A DNA stretch of 64,000 nucleotides from Tyto alba. Lineage: Eukaryota > Chordata > Aves > Strigiformes > Tytonidae. Shown here piece after piece: positions 1 through 12,557 of the stretch. The first letter of the stretch is position 1. Each line of letters begins with the position of its first letter. Location: positions 23,797,323 to 23,861,322 of the forward strand of contig NW_024881272.1 in assembly GCF_018691265.1 (NCBI RefSeq). Reading direction: 5' to 3'. Under the pieces are notes generated by a model. The model did no database searches and was not told the origin of the DNA. It saw only the letters and a program-made list of their open reading frames with translations. The position numbers and the translations under genes are program-made.

Positions 1-990
1 GGAGAGCTCCTGGGTGTGGCAGGATTTCTGTGTCAACTAGCAGTGCTGCACTCTGAAACTACGTAATACTGGGTTGCCTGAGGGAGTCACTGGAACAATA
101 TCAATGGTAGGAGTGACCTTACTGATGCTTTCTATAAAGGCTGAATGCAATTCACACAATTAAAGGTGCTACTGGGACAAACAGTGGATCATCAGTGTTC
201 ACTGCTCTTTGTAATATTCGGGAGCAAATACAAATGCCAATGACGAATATGCCTGCAGAATTTCTTTAGTTTGGAAGTTGGGATCACTCAGGCTGCACTT
301 TGTCTGTGTGTTACAGTTCCCTTTGATAACAGCCAAAAGATGTGTAATTTTAACTTTTACTGTTATGTCTTGTTTTCTTTCCCACAGCTGTAGGAAAAGT
401 GCTTTCTTTATCAAAGGGTATTGAAAGAGAAGGCATATTTGTGTGGGTTTTTTATCCCCTCATCTTCATCATAACCATTTCCTTTAGTAGCTAATAATAT
501 TTAGTATTTATTTCAGTGACTTACATAAATCTCAAATGCATAAACCAGCAGCATCCTTTTTCCTACTGACTTTTCTTGTGGGAACTTGCTGAAATGAACT
601 ATCTCATTGAAAAACTCCATTCCTGGAATGAGAAGAACTGTTGTACCATTCTTCAGGTGGTGCAATAAGAATAACTGGGAGAGTCTCTCTGCTTTGATCA
701 GTGAATCAGGGAGGATAACAGTTCCTCCAAAAGATTTTGGAGATCAGGTTTTTAAGAACTTACCATGTGCTTCAGGTATCCATCAAGCCTCAGAGCAGAG
801 TCCTTCGAAGTTACTGCCACAGGTGCCGTTGTTGCTGCACGGTCTCTCACCAGATGTGTACAACAGTGTATGGGACTTGGAGGTACAACAGTGCATGGGA
901 GGCTGGTTGGAGGAGGCCAGTAAGTGTGCTGGCTGGAAGGACAGGTCTTATTTTTTGCCCCTGTTTTCAGGTAGGACAGGAGAGGTCAGC

Positions 991-1130
991 AAGAATCATA
1001 GGAGATCTTGAGTTGGAAGGAGCTCGTAAGGATCATCAAGTCCAACTCACTGCTCCTTGCAGGACTACCTAACACTAAACCAAACATCAGCACACTGCCT
1101 GTCGGCCTCACGCTCGGGTGCTTTGGGCTA
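991..1130 (-). mobile_element. CR1 LINE 3' fragment, reverse orientation
   Basis: Read on the plus strand, this shows the reverse complement of an avian CR1 tail: an aatcata remnant of the terminal repeat, then gagttggaagga, gatcatcaagtccaactc and a stretch like caggactacctaacactaaa. The order of blocks matches the familiar CR1 3' region, so the element inserted in minus orientation. It is truncated at its 5' side, as most CR1 copies are, near where a minisatellite begins. The inner boundary is approximate. Confidence 0.8.
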
Positions 1131-1141
1131 CAGCTGATAGT

Positions 1142-1380
1142 TTGTAGTGGGGTAGGGCTGGGGGTTCCAGTTTGTACTAGGGCAGGGCCCAATGTGTACT
1201 GGGAGGGGGCCAAAGGGGTTCCAGTTTTACTGAGACAGGGCCCACTCTGTACTGGGAAGAGGCCAGGAGATCCAGTTTGTACTGGGACATGGGCCAGTCT
1301 GTACTGGGACATGGCCAGGGGATCCAGTTTGTACTGGGACTGGACCCAGACTATACTGGAAGGAGGTCAGGGGTTCATGG
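1142..1380 (+). repeat. Minisatellite, about four 52-bp units
   Basis: Successive units start at about 1161, 1215, 1266 and 1318, with lengths 54, 51, 52 and 52, and a partial unit follows from 1370. Each unit opens GGGGTTCCAG or a close variant (GGAGATCCAG, GGGGATCCAG). It contains two versions of a tgtactggga core, so it is itself a dimer of roughly 26-bp monomers. Copies differ by point changes and short indels. The 52-bp period is not a multiple of three, and both strands stay open only because the core lacks stops. Confidence 0.9.
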
Positions 1381-4300
1381 TTCTTTTCTTTGTCAGTGTA
1401 GTCAAGTCGCACCTCCAGCCTCTTCTTCCCTGACTGATCTCTAACTCAAGCCAGACACTTTCCGTGTGGGATGAAGAAGAAAGGATATAGCTGTCTGTGC
1501 TGTCTACTGTTTGCAGTTTTCTCCACTGCACCCACTTGCTCCTTGAGTCAGTAAATCCTCTTGGTTTTGTCAGGTGGCCTCTTACATGGAAACTTTCTTC
1601 AGTCTCCAGACTCTATGCCTTATCTCTGGAAGGAGTACCCAGAAAGAGGTTTTACAAGCTCAGTGTCTTACCCTTGTTTTGTTAAAATACTTGTTTATTT
1701 TTAAAACCATGGGACCAAAAGAGAGAGGGTTATATTAAACAGTGCTGATATTATCTGGAAGATTTTAATGCATGTTGCTTTACAGATGGCTTACACTTAG
1801 TCTAAGGGATGGAATTAATAAGGTGACAGAGGAGATGGAGAATTACATTAAACTCAGCACACTGTGTATGTCTCCCATATCAAACATTCTCTCCAGTTAC
1901 AGAAGAACCTGCTGGCACTGGCACCTGGGGGAAAAAGACCCCTCTGAAATCACTCTTTCCAACTGAGGTACATGTTTTGGCCTTTTTTTTGTCTAGGTTC
2001 CCAGTCAGATCCTGTGAGATGCAAAAAAAAAAAAATCTCCATGGATTTTTGCATCTGGTTAAAGGAAGAAAAAAGCCTCTGTCTGAACCTTAAATAGTAA
2101 CAACTGGCTGCCCCCAGTTCATTCTGCACTACAATGTGAAGTCTATTGTGGAGCAGAGTAACAGAAACACATCTGGAATTTTCCCTGTTGGGATTAATAT
2201 GGATCTCATTAATATCAGCTTTATAATCTATCTGTAACTGTTTTTCAGTAATGGATCTTATTCTGATAGTTGTGATTTTTTTTTTGTATACATTATACAA
2301 ATGCATGTCAGGTTGCTTTACCTGGGAGATGGCACCTAAAGCTATATTATCCTGTTTCACTTAATAGAAGAAGAAAAAAAAAAGCTTATTCTCTGGTTGG
2401 ATGAATTACACTGCTTTGACTACTAGACAAGGTTGAAAATCACACAACTGTTCCTTGAACAACTTCCTACGAGAGTGAGCATGCCAGCGTAAATTGTTTG
2501 GGCATTAGGAATTTGTGCAATGGAGACCATTTCCATCCTCCCTGGTTTTTTAGTTAGGATGTCCATCTTGTGAATGGTGCAAATTATGGAACAGATTCCA
2601 ACCAAAAAGCTTTGTCCAATTTTAAAATGTTCAGAAAGAAGTGTGCTTGCCCAGCATCTCCTATGCTTTCAGTCCTGTCTTGTTTTTGCTGCAGATTTCA
2701 TTCTTGTTTCTAGTTCATATCTTCCTGTTGTCTCAACAAAACTCTAGACTTGATTTGATATTGTCATTGCTATGCCAGTTTTTTTATGTCAAACTCAGAT
2801 TGTGATGACATAAAAAAAAAATCTTTTGAAAATAACTGACAAAAAATTCTAAGAAACATCACAATGGATATCATCTTTGAGCATCAATTTATATAGTGTA
2901 CAAAGAAGCTGAACAATTTACTTCTTGTCTTTTTTTTTTTTTTTTGCATTTAATTATCTGCTTGCCTTGTGTGCTATAGGCAATTATTGATGCAATAGTT
3001 TCTGCAGATTTTTTTCCCCCCCTCACTTTTACTGTTTTGCTTTCATTTCCTGTTTGTGTCTGAAAGCAGGCTTGTCCTTTGCCTGCATTTTCACTGGGGA
3101 GGCTTTCTCTGGAACACCTTAAAGCCACCGTAGGGAGTTGCACTGATGAGAATTGCAACCTATAAATATTCAGTAATAATAAGTCAAGACAGAGAATGCA
3201 TGTGGTTTTAAAATAATGGTTTCTTTTTATTTTTCTTAAGGTTTCTGAGCCTTCATTAGTTATTGTGGTCTCATTTCTAACTATACGGCTAGTAAAATAT
3301 TTTTTATTTGCTTTGGGTTTTTTTAACATGAAAGCTGAGATTCTCCCAGGAGTGTGATATGAGGAACTGTGTCCCATAGAACTTTTCAGAATACTGCACT
3401 GCATGTAAGAAAATCAGAAGAGCTGACAATACCTCTGTTAATGCCATGGTGTGTTCTTTGCAGCAGTTTAATAACTTCCATATCATTTTAACAAGAATTT
3501 TTTGAGTAGGTTCTGAAATGTCATTGATCATTCTGGAAGTGTGTAAGCCTTGAAAAAGACTATTTTCTCTCAGAAAAACCCATCTGTTTCAGTAAAATGA
3601 TGCTTAAAATATTGACATTTCTTCTGCCAGCATCCTCACTCCAGTAAGACTTATGCAGGAAGTTTTTGCTCCAAGCACATTTTTGACCTGGATAAAGAGC
3701 AACATGCCAGAGGTGAAGGAACATCAAGCATTCAGGAAACAAATTAATTACAAAGTCTGGTCCTCTGCCTATCCAGACACCAAATCATACAACCCCTTTC
3801 ATAAACTGACCAAGCTTCGAGTCATTTGTTTTTCACTTTCCTGACTTCCTTGGCTTCCATCACAAGGCTGTTTTGGAGCTTACCCATTTTAAATGTTAGT
3901 GACCTTATTTTCATCTTCAGCTGGCTGTATCATGATCAGGTCACACTCACTTGTCTTTTGTGCCTATTTGTTCATTAGCTTCAATAGCTCTCTCCCTTCC
4001 ACGCTGCATCCCCTGTGTTGTACATTGACAGAGTGGTCACATCTGTCCTGTGCTTGTGCTTGGCTATGCTAAACAATATGTGCATTTTTTTGTTTAGCTG
4101 ATGGTAGAAGGCTCTTTTTTGTCATTGTCCTATTCCCTACCTACGTACCAATTTCTTTTCAGCTTTCTTAACATACATGCACAAAAATTACATGTGCTAT
4201 TTGTTCTAAATGAAGGAATTAAGTGTTCCAAGCTCCTTTTCTAGTGGCATTATTACTTGTTATGAAGACCACTAAAAATTTTACTGTTCCCTTCAATGCT

Positions 4301-5352
4301 TTGAAATCCGAAAGTTGGCCTGATACAGTAGGATAACCTCAAGATAAATAAATATATTAAATAATGTGGTAGGAAGAAACAAGATCAGAGGCTTTTGAAA
4401 CAGTGAAGTGCAATTTGATGTGCTCTACCATAACACTGCCAGCAGTCAAACATGCCAGTGGTGGCAGGAGTAAGCAGTGGGTGGGGAGGATTGCTGGCAA
4501 CGGCATGGCTGTGGATTAACTTTTCTCTGCAAGTAGAATAAAGAGAGCAGTAGGATGGCTTTATAAAAGCAAAGTGCAGTCACTGCAGTTTAACAGACCT
4601 GTTAATTAGGATCAGTGATGAAAGGCTACAGGTTGGTGATGGGAACTATGCCCATCATCTTCAGTCTTCTGAAATGTATGTTAAATCTTCACCAGAAAAA
4701 AAAATACCCTGGCTTTTGGGAGTGCAAAGTTGCACAGCAGTGATTAACCTAGGTGACTGCTTTCCTATTCTTTTGCATTAGAAATAGCAGTCTCTTTCCT
4801 GTCCCAGTGGAATGTAAGCAGGAACATAATTGTGCTAAACTTTGGCTAACTGGCAGAGTTGCTGGCTGGCGTCTTCCATGTAAGCTAACTCTTTCTGCTA
4901 GGGAGAAGGATTGGACCCTTTCTCCTTCCCTCCTCATCTAATTTTTTATTTGCACAGAAGGCATTGAAAAGCCAGGCAGTAATTACAGTCTGCTTTTACT
5001 CACCTTCATCATGTTTCTAAATACCATGTAATCTCATCTATTTGGCTCAGGGCTTCCTCAGAGGCCTTGAACATCCCACCTAGCTTTTGGTAGGAGAAAC
5101 TAGCTGTAATTCAACCTCGCATCTTTGACAATAACACATGAAAAACAAACTATGACACTGAAATGATGTTAGGAGGCTGTTTTTTAAACCAACATCATTC
5201 TATGCTGTCTAGAAGTCAGCTTTTCACCCATGCATAATTGTGTTTTGGTCTTAGAGGGTTTGATGAGCAATGACAAATTTTGCATGTTGTCTTACATGCT
5301 GCACCATGAGGCAGGTCATGACAAAGTTTCCTTCTTGTCTGAATTTTATAGC

Positions 5353-5435
5353 TTTTTTTTTTTTTTTTTTTTTAACCTGCAAAGGAAGCCAACCTTTAAA
5401 CCAAGCTGCTTCTTATTTTTGTGTGTGTGTGTGTG
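5353..5435 (+). repeat. T21 tract and short GT microsatellite
   Basis: A run of 21 T occupies 5353-5373. After about 47 bases of mixed sequence a (GT)7 run follows at 5421-5435. Both are simple repeats with no coding meaning. Confidence 0.9.
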
Positions 5436-6189
5436 CTTTTGTCTGAAATGTTTGGAAAATCAGTAGGAAAGTCTGAGGATTTTGTTAGAGCAGGCAAAGT
5501 GAATTATTTTTGTCTTTAATATTTACAGTTTATCTCAAAACTTTCCAGTCCCCATAATGATTATTTGCCTTATATAGGTAAGCTGTTCAGGACACTTTGT
5601 TGGACTTCATGCATGTCAGAACGTAGTCAGTTAGCAGGAGGGACTGAAGTGACATTAAATCAGTTTTTGATTTTGTGCTTTGGTGGTGCGTAAGCCCAAG
5701 ATATTAATGACTGCAGAAAGGTTAAACTTTACGTGTCTTCCTGTTTATCACAAAGGTACAGGGTACAAACAGAAAGCAATCTTGGCAGGCACAAGCTTGC
5801 AAAATCCCATGTGCTGCTTATCTACAGTTGTGTTTGTACTGAAATTTGATTACCATGTATGAAGGCAAATACTTAAGAAGCACAAAGAGTCTGAAGGGTA
5901 GCTCTTGATTCCCAACTATAGCAGTCTGTGGCTTGGGTACTTGGTCACCTTGGGGCAATGTTACCCAGTGTGAAAATGGTTTTAAAAGAAATAGACCTGT
6001 TCAGAGCTTCAAAAGATCACCTATTTAATTTTCCCTCTCAAAAGTAGACACAGCTGTGGCTAACCCATGCTTACTAGATGTAAATTTGTTCTTAAAAATC
6101 ATACAATAATATCAAAAACCAATGTAGCTGGTGCGAGTTCTGTAACCCATGTCCAGGCAGTAGATTTCAATGTGAAATAACCCCAAGCA

Positions 6190-6545
6190 TAAGAAACTTT
6201 TTTCTAATGCTTAATTTAAGTTTACCTTGCTGCATTTTATGCTCAGGGATACTACTGCTATTTACCAGGGATATGGAGATACTACCTTTCTCTTTTGCAG
6301 CAGCCTTGTAATATTTGATGGCTTATCATGTCCTCTTTCAATTTTCTCTTCTCTAGACTAAAAAATTAATTTCTTTCTAGCTTTTCTCAGAGATCATGTT
6401 TTCTTTAGACCCTAGATCTTTTTCACAGCTCTCCTATGGCCTCTTTCCAGTTTGTTCATGTTTCTTGCATGAGGCCCAGAACCAGGCATGGTCCTTGAGC
6501 TGATGCTTTCTGATCCTGAATAAAGTGGAGTACTTAACAGGTTTT
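6190..6545 (-). mobile_element. Old L3/CR1-like LINE fragment, reverse orientation
   Basis: Plus-strand blocks follow the order of a reverse-complemented CR1/L3 3' region: tttctaatgcttaattta, gtcctctttcaattttctct with tctctagac, then ctctcctatggcctctttcc with agtttgttcatgtttcttgc, then gcccagaaccaggcatggtc, and finally gaataaagtggagtactta. Each block differs from the consensus I remember by many substitutions, pointing to an old insertion shared widely among amniotes rather than a recent avian CR1. Ends are approximate and the subfamily is not determined. Confidence 0.75.
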
Positions 6546-9500
6546 ACAGCTGTAATAGTTACATTTTTCAGTCATGATAGGATGTTTATCTTTTCTGCAA
6601 TAGTATGACAATGTTCTGTGTATGAACTACAGCAAAGAGTATGGAGGCCCTTTAAGATCGTTGCAGCAGCTGGTCTGGCTCTAAATAGAGCAATGAGCAG
6701 GCAATGGGAAAATGACTGCATTAATGTGTTTAAACAACCTACTAGGTGATGGAGAGCAGAGAAGGCAAGAAGCCTGATGATGCTCCAGAGTGCCTCAAAG
6801 GTGCAGAGCAATCATTCCCAGGGGAGGAGGCTGGCATTACAGAGATAACAGGGATAACTGCTACATGGCCTGTGGGTGGGTAGAGGGTTTTTTGTTCAGT
6901 GGACTTTACCTGCCCCTTCCTTTTCTTTGTTTATGCAATAAAGCCTGTTCAGATGCATTTTTTTTTTTGAGTGGCTGTGGCATTTACTGCCCCTTTCTGT
7001 CAGAGGGAAGGACCATAGTTTACACCTCATGGTCCTTCTTGCAGAGCTTCAAAGGAACAAGTGATTACACCAGCTCAGTAATGGAGAAAACCCAAATGGT
7101 TATTAGGGCAGAGAACAAAGCAAAAGGGTATTGTACCACTGCATAATTCAGTGACATCTGTATAGAGAAGGGCCAGGTGGTTGTGAGGACTCTTCAGCTT
7201 GAAAGGGACAACTGCAGGTATGAGTAGCATAGGAGAAGATGAATAGGGATCAGTGGCTCACTGTCTCTTCCAAAAGAACTAGGCATGTAAAACGGCAATG
7301 GTAGCGTGCACTGACCAGCTGTTCTTCAGTGCTAAGTTGTCTTTAGCGTATTGTATGATTTTATTTTAGACCATTTCTGCAGTTTGCTAAGACCAACTTA
7401 ATTTTTGGCCTGATCTCTACTGTTGAAGATTTTCTTCTTGCAGCCATCCATTTTTTTGGTTCGTTTGTTTGCTAGTTTAGGAAAAGAAATATGTTGGTTG
7501 TAGGATGGGGTTAATCCTTATTAATGCAGTTTCTTAAATTTTGCAGCTGCTTGAGGAATCCTTGAGCTGCTTGGATTTTTGACAGAGGATTAATGTCAAT
7601 AAAAAATGTGAAATCAGGACATCACAAACCTCCTCATTCCCTATGTTATCACACCATGCTGCTCCCCAGAGAAGGGAAGCAAGGGAGAAAACATACATCT
7701 AGGTTTCACTAGGGAAAAAGGAAAAGGTTAGTTTAGATTTTCTCTCAGTACTTTTATAAATGCCTCCATCAGAGGTAATTAGTCAGTGCTAGAGTGCTTT
7801 GGTTTATATTTTGGTCATTTTATTAATAAAATTGGTAGATTTTCTGCCTTCTGTCTAACCGTGGATGCTTTTGAGCATAAGCAAACAAAAGATAGAAGTC
7901 ATGCCAGAACAAATATGTAATTCTTTTGTGTGTTTAAAAAAACAACAAATGGTTGTTCATGCCCTTTTACAAAAGCAATGTACAGGTTATGTGCAACATT
8001 AGGTTCTGGCGCAGTTAGTTTTTTTTCCTTCAGCTTCCAGTTTTCCTTCACTGCTGATTCTCCCTAACTAAAGAAGAAACAAAAGAGCAAGGTGGCTTAA
8101 AGGAGGGGGGAAAAAAAGGAAGGAAATATCTGAGAAATAAGCCCACAGTGGAGTTTAGCGGCTGCTAGTCTACCCTTTCTTAGTGTTGTGATTTCTAGAA
8201 GCATGGTGCCGTCTTCTCTTCTACTCTTTCAGGGACTTGGCTTTGTCTTCCTCCCTCCTTGTTAAAGTCAAAGACTGTCTTTCCATTTGGTTATTTTACT
8301 TTCTCTCTTGTCTAGTTTATCTTCTACACATTTATGCATTAATTGCCTTGAAAGCAGCAGGTAGGAGTAGGAAACAGATTTTGGTCAAGATTAAATGTCT
8401 GAAATTGTTCAATAGCTACCCTGAATAACAAGTGTGCTAATCTAGGATTTGCAACATACTTTGGGAAGTCAGTGCTGCTGGTGTTGAATACCTCAGCACA
8501 CATCAAAAAGGAGTAGCTGTGAATGGTTCTGTGTATCAAGGAACAGAATTGAAATGGTCAGAAAACTTGGCTGAGGAGCTTCTGGCAGGCTACTTCAGCC
8601 TTCCAGGTAGAAATGTTTTGGGGTCACAACTCTTCTTACTTGTCAGGGAAAAAATAACTGGAAATGTAATTTTTTGTTGCATAAGCCAGAATCCCCTAGA
8701 CACAAATATATATCATACTTTCTTGTATATATATATTCCTGTTTAAGAATAGTTTTCTGGCAGTACACTTCCTTTCGCTGTGTGCGGTGACAAATTGTGT
8801 TAGAGATTTCAGTAATGTCTTTGTATAAGGATTGCAAACTTGAGAGCTAGGAGAGATTTGGACTGTACCTCATAACCATATCCAGAATTCAGTCTATTTA
8901 GATGTCATTTGCTGTTTTATCAGTGTATGTCATTCAAACAAGAGATTTTAGATGCTTAGCATTTCTCTCCTAAGTTATGCAGATCACAAGTGTGCACCAT
9001 GAGCACCCAAATTTCTCATCTTTTCATGGCTATCATGTGCTATGAGGTTGCATTATCTCTGTTCTGGAATTTGGGGTGGGGTAGAGAGGAAGTGCTTAAA
9101 ATTTAAATCTGAAAAATCAAAAGTCTCACTTTACGTCCTGTTTGCCCACAGAGCACAAGCCTATTTCAGTTCTGGGGCTGTGGCTGTCGGTGAATCTAAC
9201 CTGCCTTTAGGTAGCCGTGACAGATGATTCAGGTAAAATACAGCATCCCATATGTAAGTGGCTCAGTAGATACAAAATTTAACATAATTCAGAAACATTT
9301 ACTTTTTCTGTTTGACAAACTCCCATGCATTCCTTGGAATGTATTTTAGGTGCTCTGTGGAGAGCATTCCCATGGCCTGTTTGAGGCATATCCTGATATT
9401 TCCTGAAGGGTCCTAGAATATGCCAGACACGCTTCAGAGCCAAGACAGAACAGCCGTGCTCCTGGAGGGATCTGGCAGGCAGCGTTTCCCTGTCACTGCT

Positions 9501-12462
9501 GGACATCAGTTCTGGCCTGCTCAGATTTATTGAGGTGGCAAAGCACTTCTCGTAGATCATGAGCTTAAAGCACTCATAATTTCTTAATATTTCCAAAATA
9601 GAATTACCTTCAAGATTTATGTGAGCTAAATATCCTCTAATTTGCTCCTTTTCCCCCCACGTGGATATAATATTTCCCCCAAAGCTGTTCCTCCCCCCCT
9701 CTTAAATGAAGCAAAAGTATGAATTAAAAGTCAGTTTCCCTAGCTCTATGTACAGTAGTGTAAAATATTACCAAATACCAGAAGGTAGTCTAAGGCTATT
9801 GTGTTTTTTGCTAGAAAAATCCCTAAGTTTATTTGTAGCAAATACAATAAAAAGACCAGTGGTCACTTAACCCTATTCTTTGGGCATCACTTTGGTCCTC
9901 TGGTCGTCACATGCAGAAGGGACACCATAGAACGTCAGATCAGTCCTGCTAGTGCTTCAGCTGATTTTGGGGTCTCCTCTTGGGGCCCAGGGTGTCCCAG
10001 AAGGATCTGACCTTACTGCTTGTTTTACCAGGCACATTGTAAGGGGGAACTGGCATCAGGGAGAGACACTACATACTCCATGTTCAACTACTGTAAACTG
10101 TCTTTTCCTGGTGTAAGGCTGGCAAACAGGTCAGTTAATTGCATCCTATAAATAATACCAACTCTGAGTTAGGCTGACCTTACAGCCTATAGCTTCTTTC
10201 TCATGTAGTGCTCTTGAATAGGCAAACTGAACTGGCTAAGTTTTTTATTTATACTACACTACTTTGTAGCATTATTGTAGGTAGTCCTCTTGATTCTTGA
10301 AAGGAGAATAAAACCCGCTCATATATGCCTTTCCTGACGCATCCAAGTTTTTCCTGAAGACTGCATTTCACAGCAGCAACTAGAGTAGCTCTGTGACCTA
10401 ACAAACCAGCCCAAAGGTGCTGGTGACCCCCAGGCAATGCAATCTTCCTCCACTGCCACAGATGCTTGGGGAGAATGAGGGCCATTCTGGGGGACCTGGC
10501 TGCTGCTATTAGTTAGTGGTAGCTGTAAAGAAGGAGCTGTGAACACCTGTGCTGTAGCCATTCCGGTTATAAAAGCTCTTGCATTATACGAGAATCCTGC
10601 AAAGATCCCTCCTATTGATGTTGGAAGGAGGTGGAGGTAACTCCTTGAAGACCCACTAGTGTAACATAATATTTACATTTTAGTGCACCAAGATGCTTGA
10701 AAAAACATTGAATTAATTTGTCAAATGATAGAAGTTTTCAGGATATTTTCAGAGTATTATTGTATCCTGTTATTTTTCTCTCTTTTTTTTTTTTTTTTTT
10801 TTTGTTAAATAGGCCTATGTTTTTTTGTTTTTTACTTAAGATCTTCAGAAGCTCTAATATATCTAACACATCTTCCCCACCTTTTCCCAGATAAAGTTAT
10901 ATAGATTCTTCTGTATCCTCAGCTCTGGAAAAATGTTCCTTTCCTTCTAGATCAGCCATTTAATCTGTGCATCCTGCTTTTATGGCTATAGATGGTCTTA
11001 TTAAAGATTGCATGAGTGGATGTGAAGCAGTATGCATGGGTGAGTTTGAATCTTGTTGTTTTCTTAAATATTCTTGGCCTCCCCCCATCCCAGAAATTTC
11101 TGTGACCCGCAACTTACTGGACATTTGTGATAGGGCTGTACTTTGAGCAGTTTATAACTCAGAATTCATTCCATCCTTTCCTCACTGTGGTGCTATCTGT
11201 GGTTCAGTGTAGATGAGTTTATCTTAAATCAGGTACTTCAAAAGTTTTCTGATTGCAGTAGCATGGAGTTGCATACAGAGTGCAAAAACAGCCTGAAGGG
11301 AAGGTTAAACCGGCGCATTACATCTCTCCTGCTACCAGTACCTAGGTTAGCCAGGCTGTTATCTATTTCAGAGACGTGCACGTTGCACTTGCAGTATGGC
11401 TGTAGTGGAGATGTACTCTCTGAATCTGAGCGTGCAGTACCTTCCTTGTTCTGTTTCTATAGCATAGTGTGATTGATTTTGATCCAGAACATCCCTGATA
11501 CTGTTTTGATATGATTGAATTAACAGATTTTTAATAGTATTATCATATTTTCTAGCTGTGATCTTGATATACTGAGAAATGGTCCCATATGAAAGTTAAT
11601 ATTTCTGTAGTTTCTTTTGCTAATTGATTCCTTCTATCTGGCCACTGTACTAATTGTTTCTAGAAGAGACAAATTTTTAGTAGCTGCTGTGTTTGTTGAG
11701 GGTATAATTAGGGTAATATATTCTCATAATGACACGGTTAAGAAGGACTCTCTTTTGTAAGTGATTTTGAATAGATCACAACTGTTTGGTTTGGCAAGGA
11801 CGTCTCTTGAATCATTTATGTTAATGAATGCAGAAGAAAACACCTACATCTGTACTGAATTTCCATTCTCTGTAAACTAAGTTCTGCTCCATGATCTTCT
11901 GAACTGTTTCCTTTCTTGCCTGTGTTGTTATAGCTGCTGTGTGTGTGCATGAGAGTGAGGCAGAAGTAGCCATGAGAGCAGATAACCCCAGCCTTGCTCT
12001 CCACATGCATTTGCCCAGTGCATTCACACCTGCACAGAGCAGCACACGCGTATGTAATGAATAATATAAAGGCAACTCTGCACCCCTTCCTCACACACTG
12101 GCGCAGACAACACATAAATTGGCTTGTGCTTACAAAGCTGGAAGTAAAACTGCCTGAACTCTGGTTGCAATTTACAATTTATTGTAACTAAATAGCAAAA
12201 CAATAGTGGGGCAATTCTAAATTGCTGAGTGAAAATGATTGCCAGGCTCACAACTTGAGTGGTTTGGGTGTCCTCATGGCACAAATTCTAACAGATTTGT
12301 TCCATTGCAGGCACCTTTGGGTAAAAGTAAAATCTTCCACACTACTGCATTGCTAATGAGAATGTAGGACAGCACTTAGGTATGGATTCTCTTCAACCTC
12401 CCTACAGAAATTTATCCTTCCTAGCTCAGGAATTAATTTCTCTCTCATTTTGGTTTTCTCAG

Positions 12463-12557
12463 GTTCTCGAAGCTGGCACCAATGTTCTTGGATGATTCCT
12501 TCAGGAAATGGGCACGTATCAGGGACTTTGTACCACCCTTTGGAATTAAAGGACAAG
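12463..12557 (+). CDS. ST3GAL3: ST3GAL3 internal exon A (start of catalytic domain)
   Basis: This exon encodes 31 residues, from FSKLAPMFLDDSFRKWARIR to a C-terminal GIKGQ, matching about residues 102-132 of human ST3GAL3. The enzyme is a type II Golgi membrane protein that transfers sialic acid from CMP-Neu5Ac to the 3-hydroxyl of terminal galactose on Gal-beta-1,3/4-GlcNAc chains. The segment joins the luminal stem to the catalytic domain, upstream of sialylmotif L. Boundaries: the acceptor is ttttctcag before 12463 and the donor is gtatga from 12558. The first base completes an Arg codon from an upstream exon; the last base starts the Asp codon finished in exon B (phase 1 exit). The family normally has Lys-Pro-Ala-Pro here, but this copy reads Lys-Leu-Ala-Pro. 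The preceding exon, expected to end in Ile-Phe-Pro-Arg, was not found in the 12.4 kb upstream. Identification is from remembered family sequence, not a database search. Confidence 0.95.

Larger units (their letters stand above)
1..12462 (+). other. ST3GAL3: ST3GAL3 intron upstream of exon A (partial)
   Basis: No exon or gene was recognised in this 12.4 kb. It holds a CR1 tail (about 991-1130), an abutting minisatellite (1142-1380) and an old L3/CR1-like copy (about 6190-6545). It also has homopolymers (A 2023-2035, T 2930-2945, T 5353-5373, T 10783-10803) and a short GT run (5421-5435). I looked for the expected upstream ST3GAL3 exon, which should end in Ile-Phe-Pro-Arg and contain Cys-Lys-Pro-Gly-Tyr, and did not see it. 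The 5' limit of this intron is therefore outside the window. Assignment as intron is an inference from the phase-matched exon A, which needs a preceding exon. Confidence 0.8.

Noticed and set aside
986..1433. Repetitive frames on both strands encoding Tyr/Gly/Pro-rich repeats
   Set aside because: They are translations of the 52-bp minisatellite. The period is not a multiple of three, so no consistent repeat protein is encoded.
2889..3404. 171-codon minus-strand open frame
   Set aside because: It begins and ends in AT-rich sequence, includes a lysine run from a T16 tract, and resembles no family I know.
8519..8606. Possible upstream ST3GAL3 exon ending ccttccag before gtagaa
   Set aside because: The translation does not match the expected stem region (Cys-Lys-Pro-Gly-Tyr to Ile-Phe-Pro-Arg), so the donor-like site is most likely chance.
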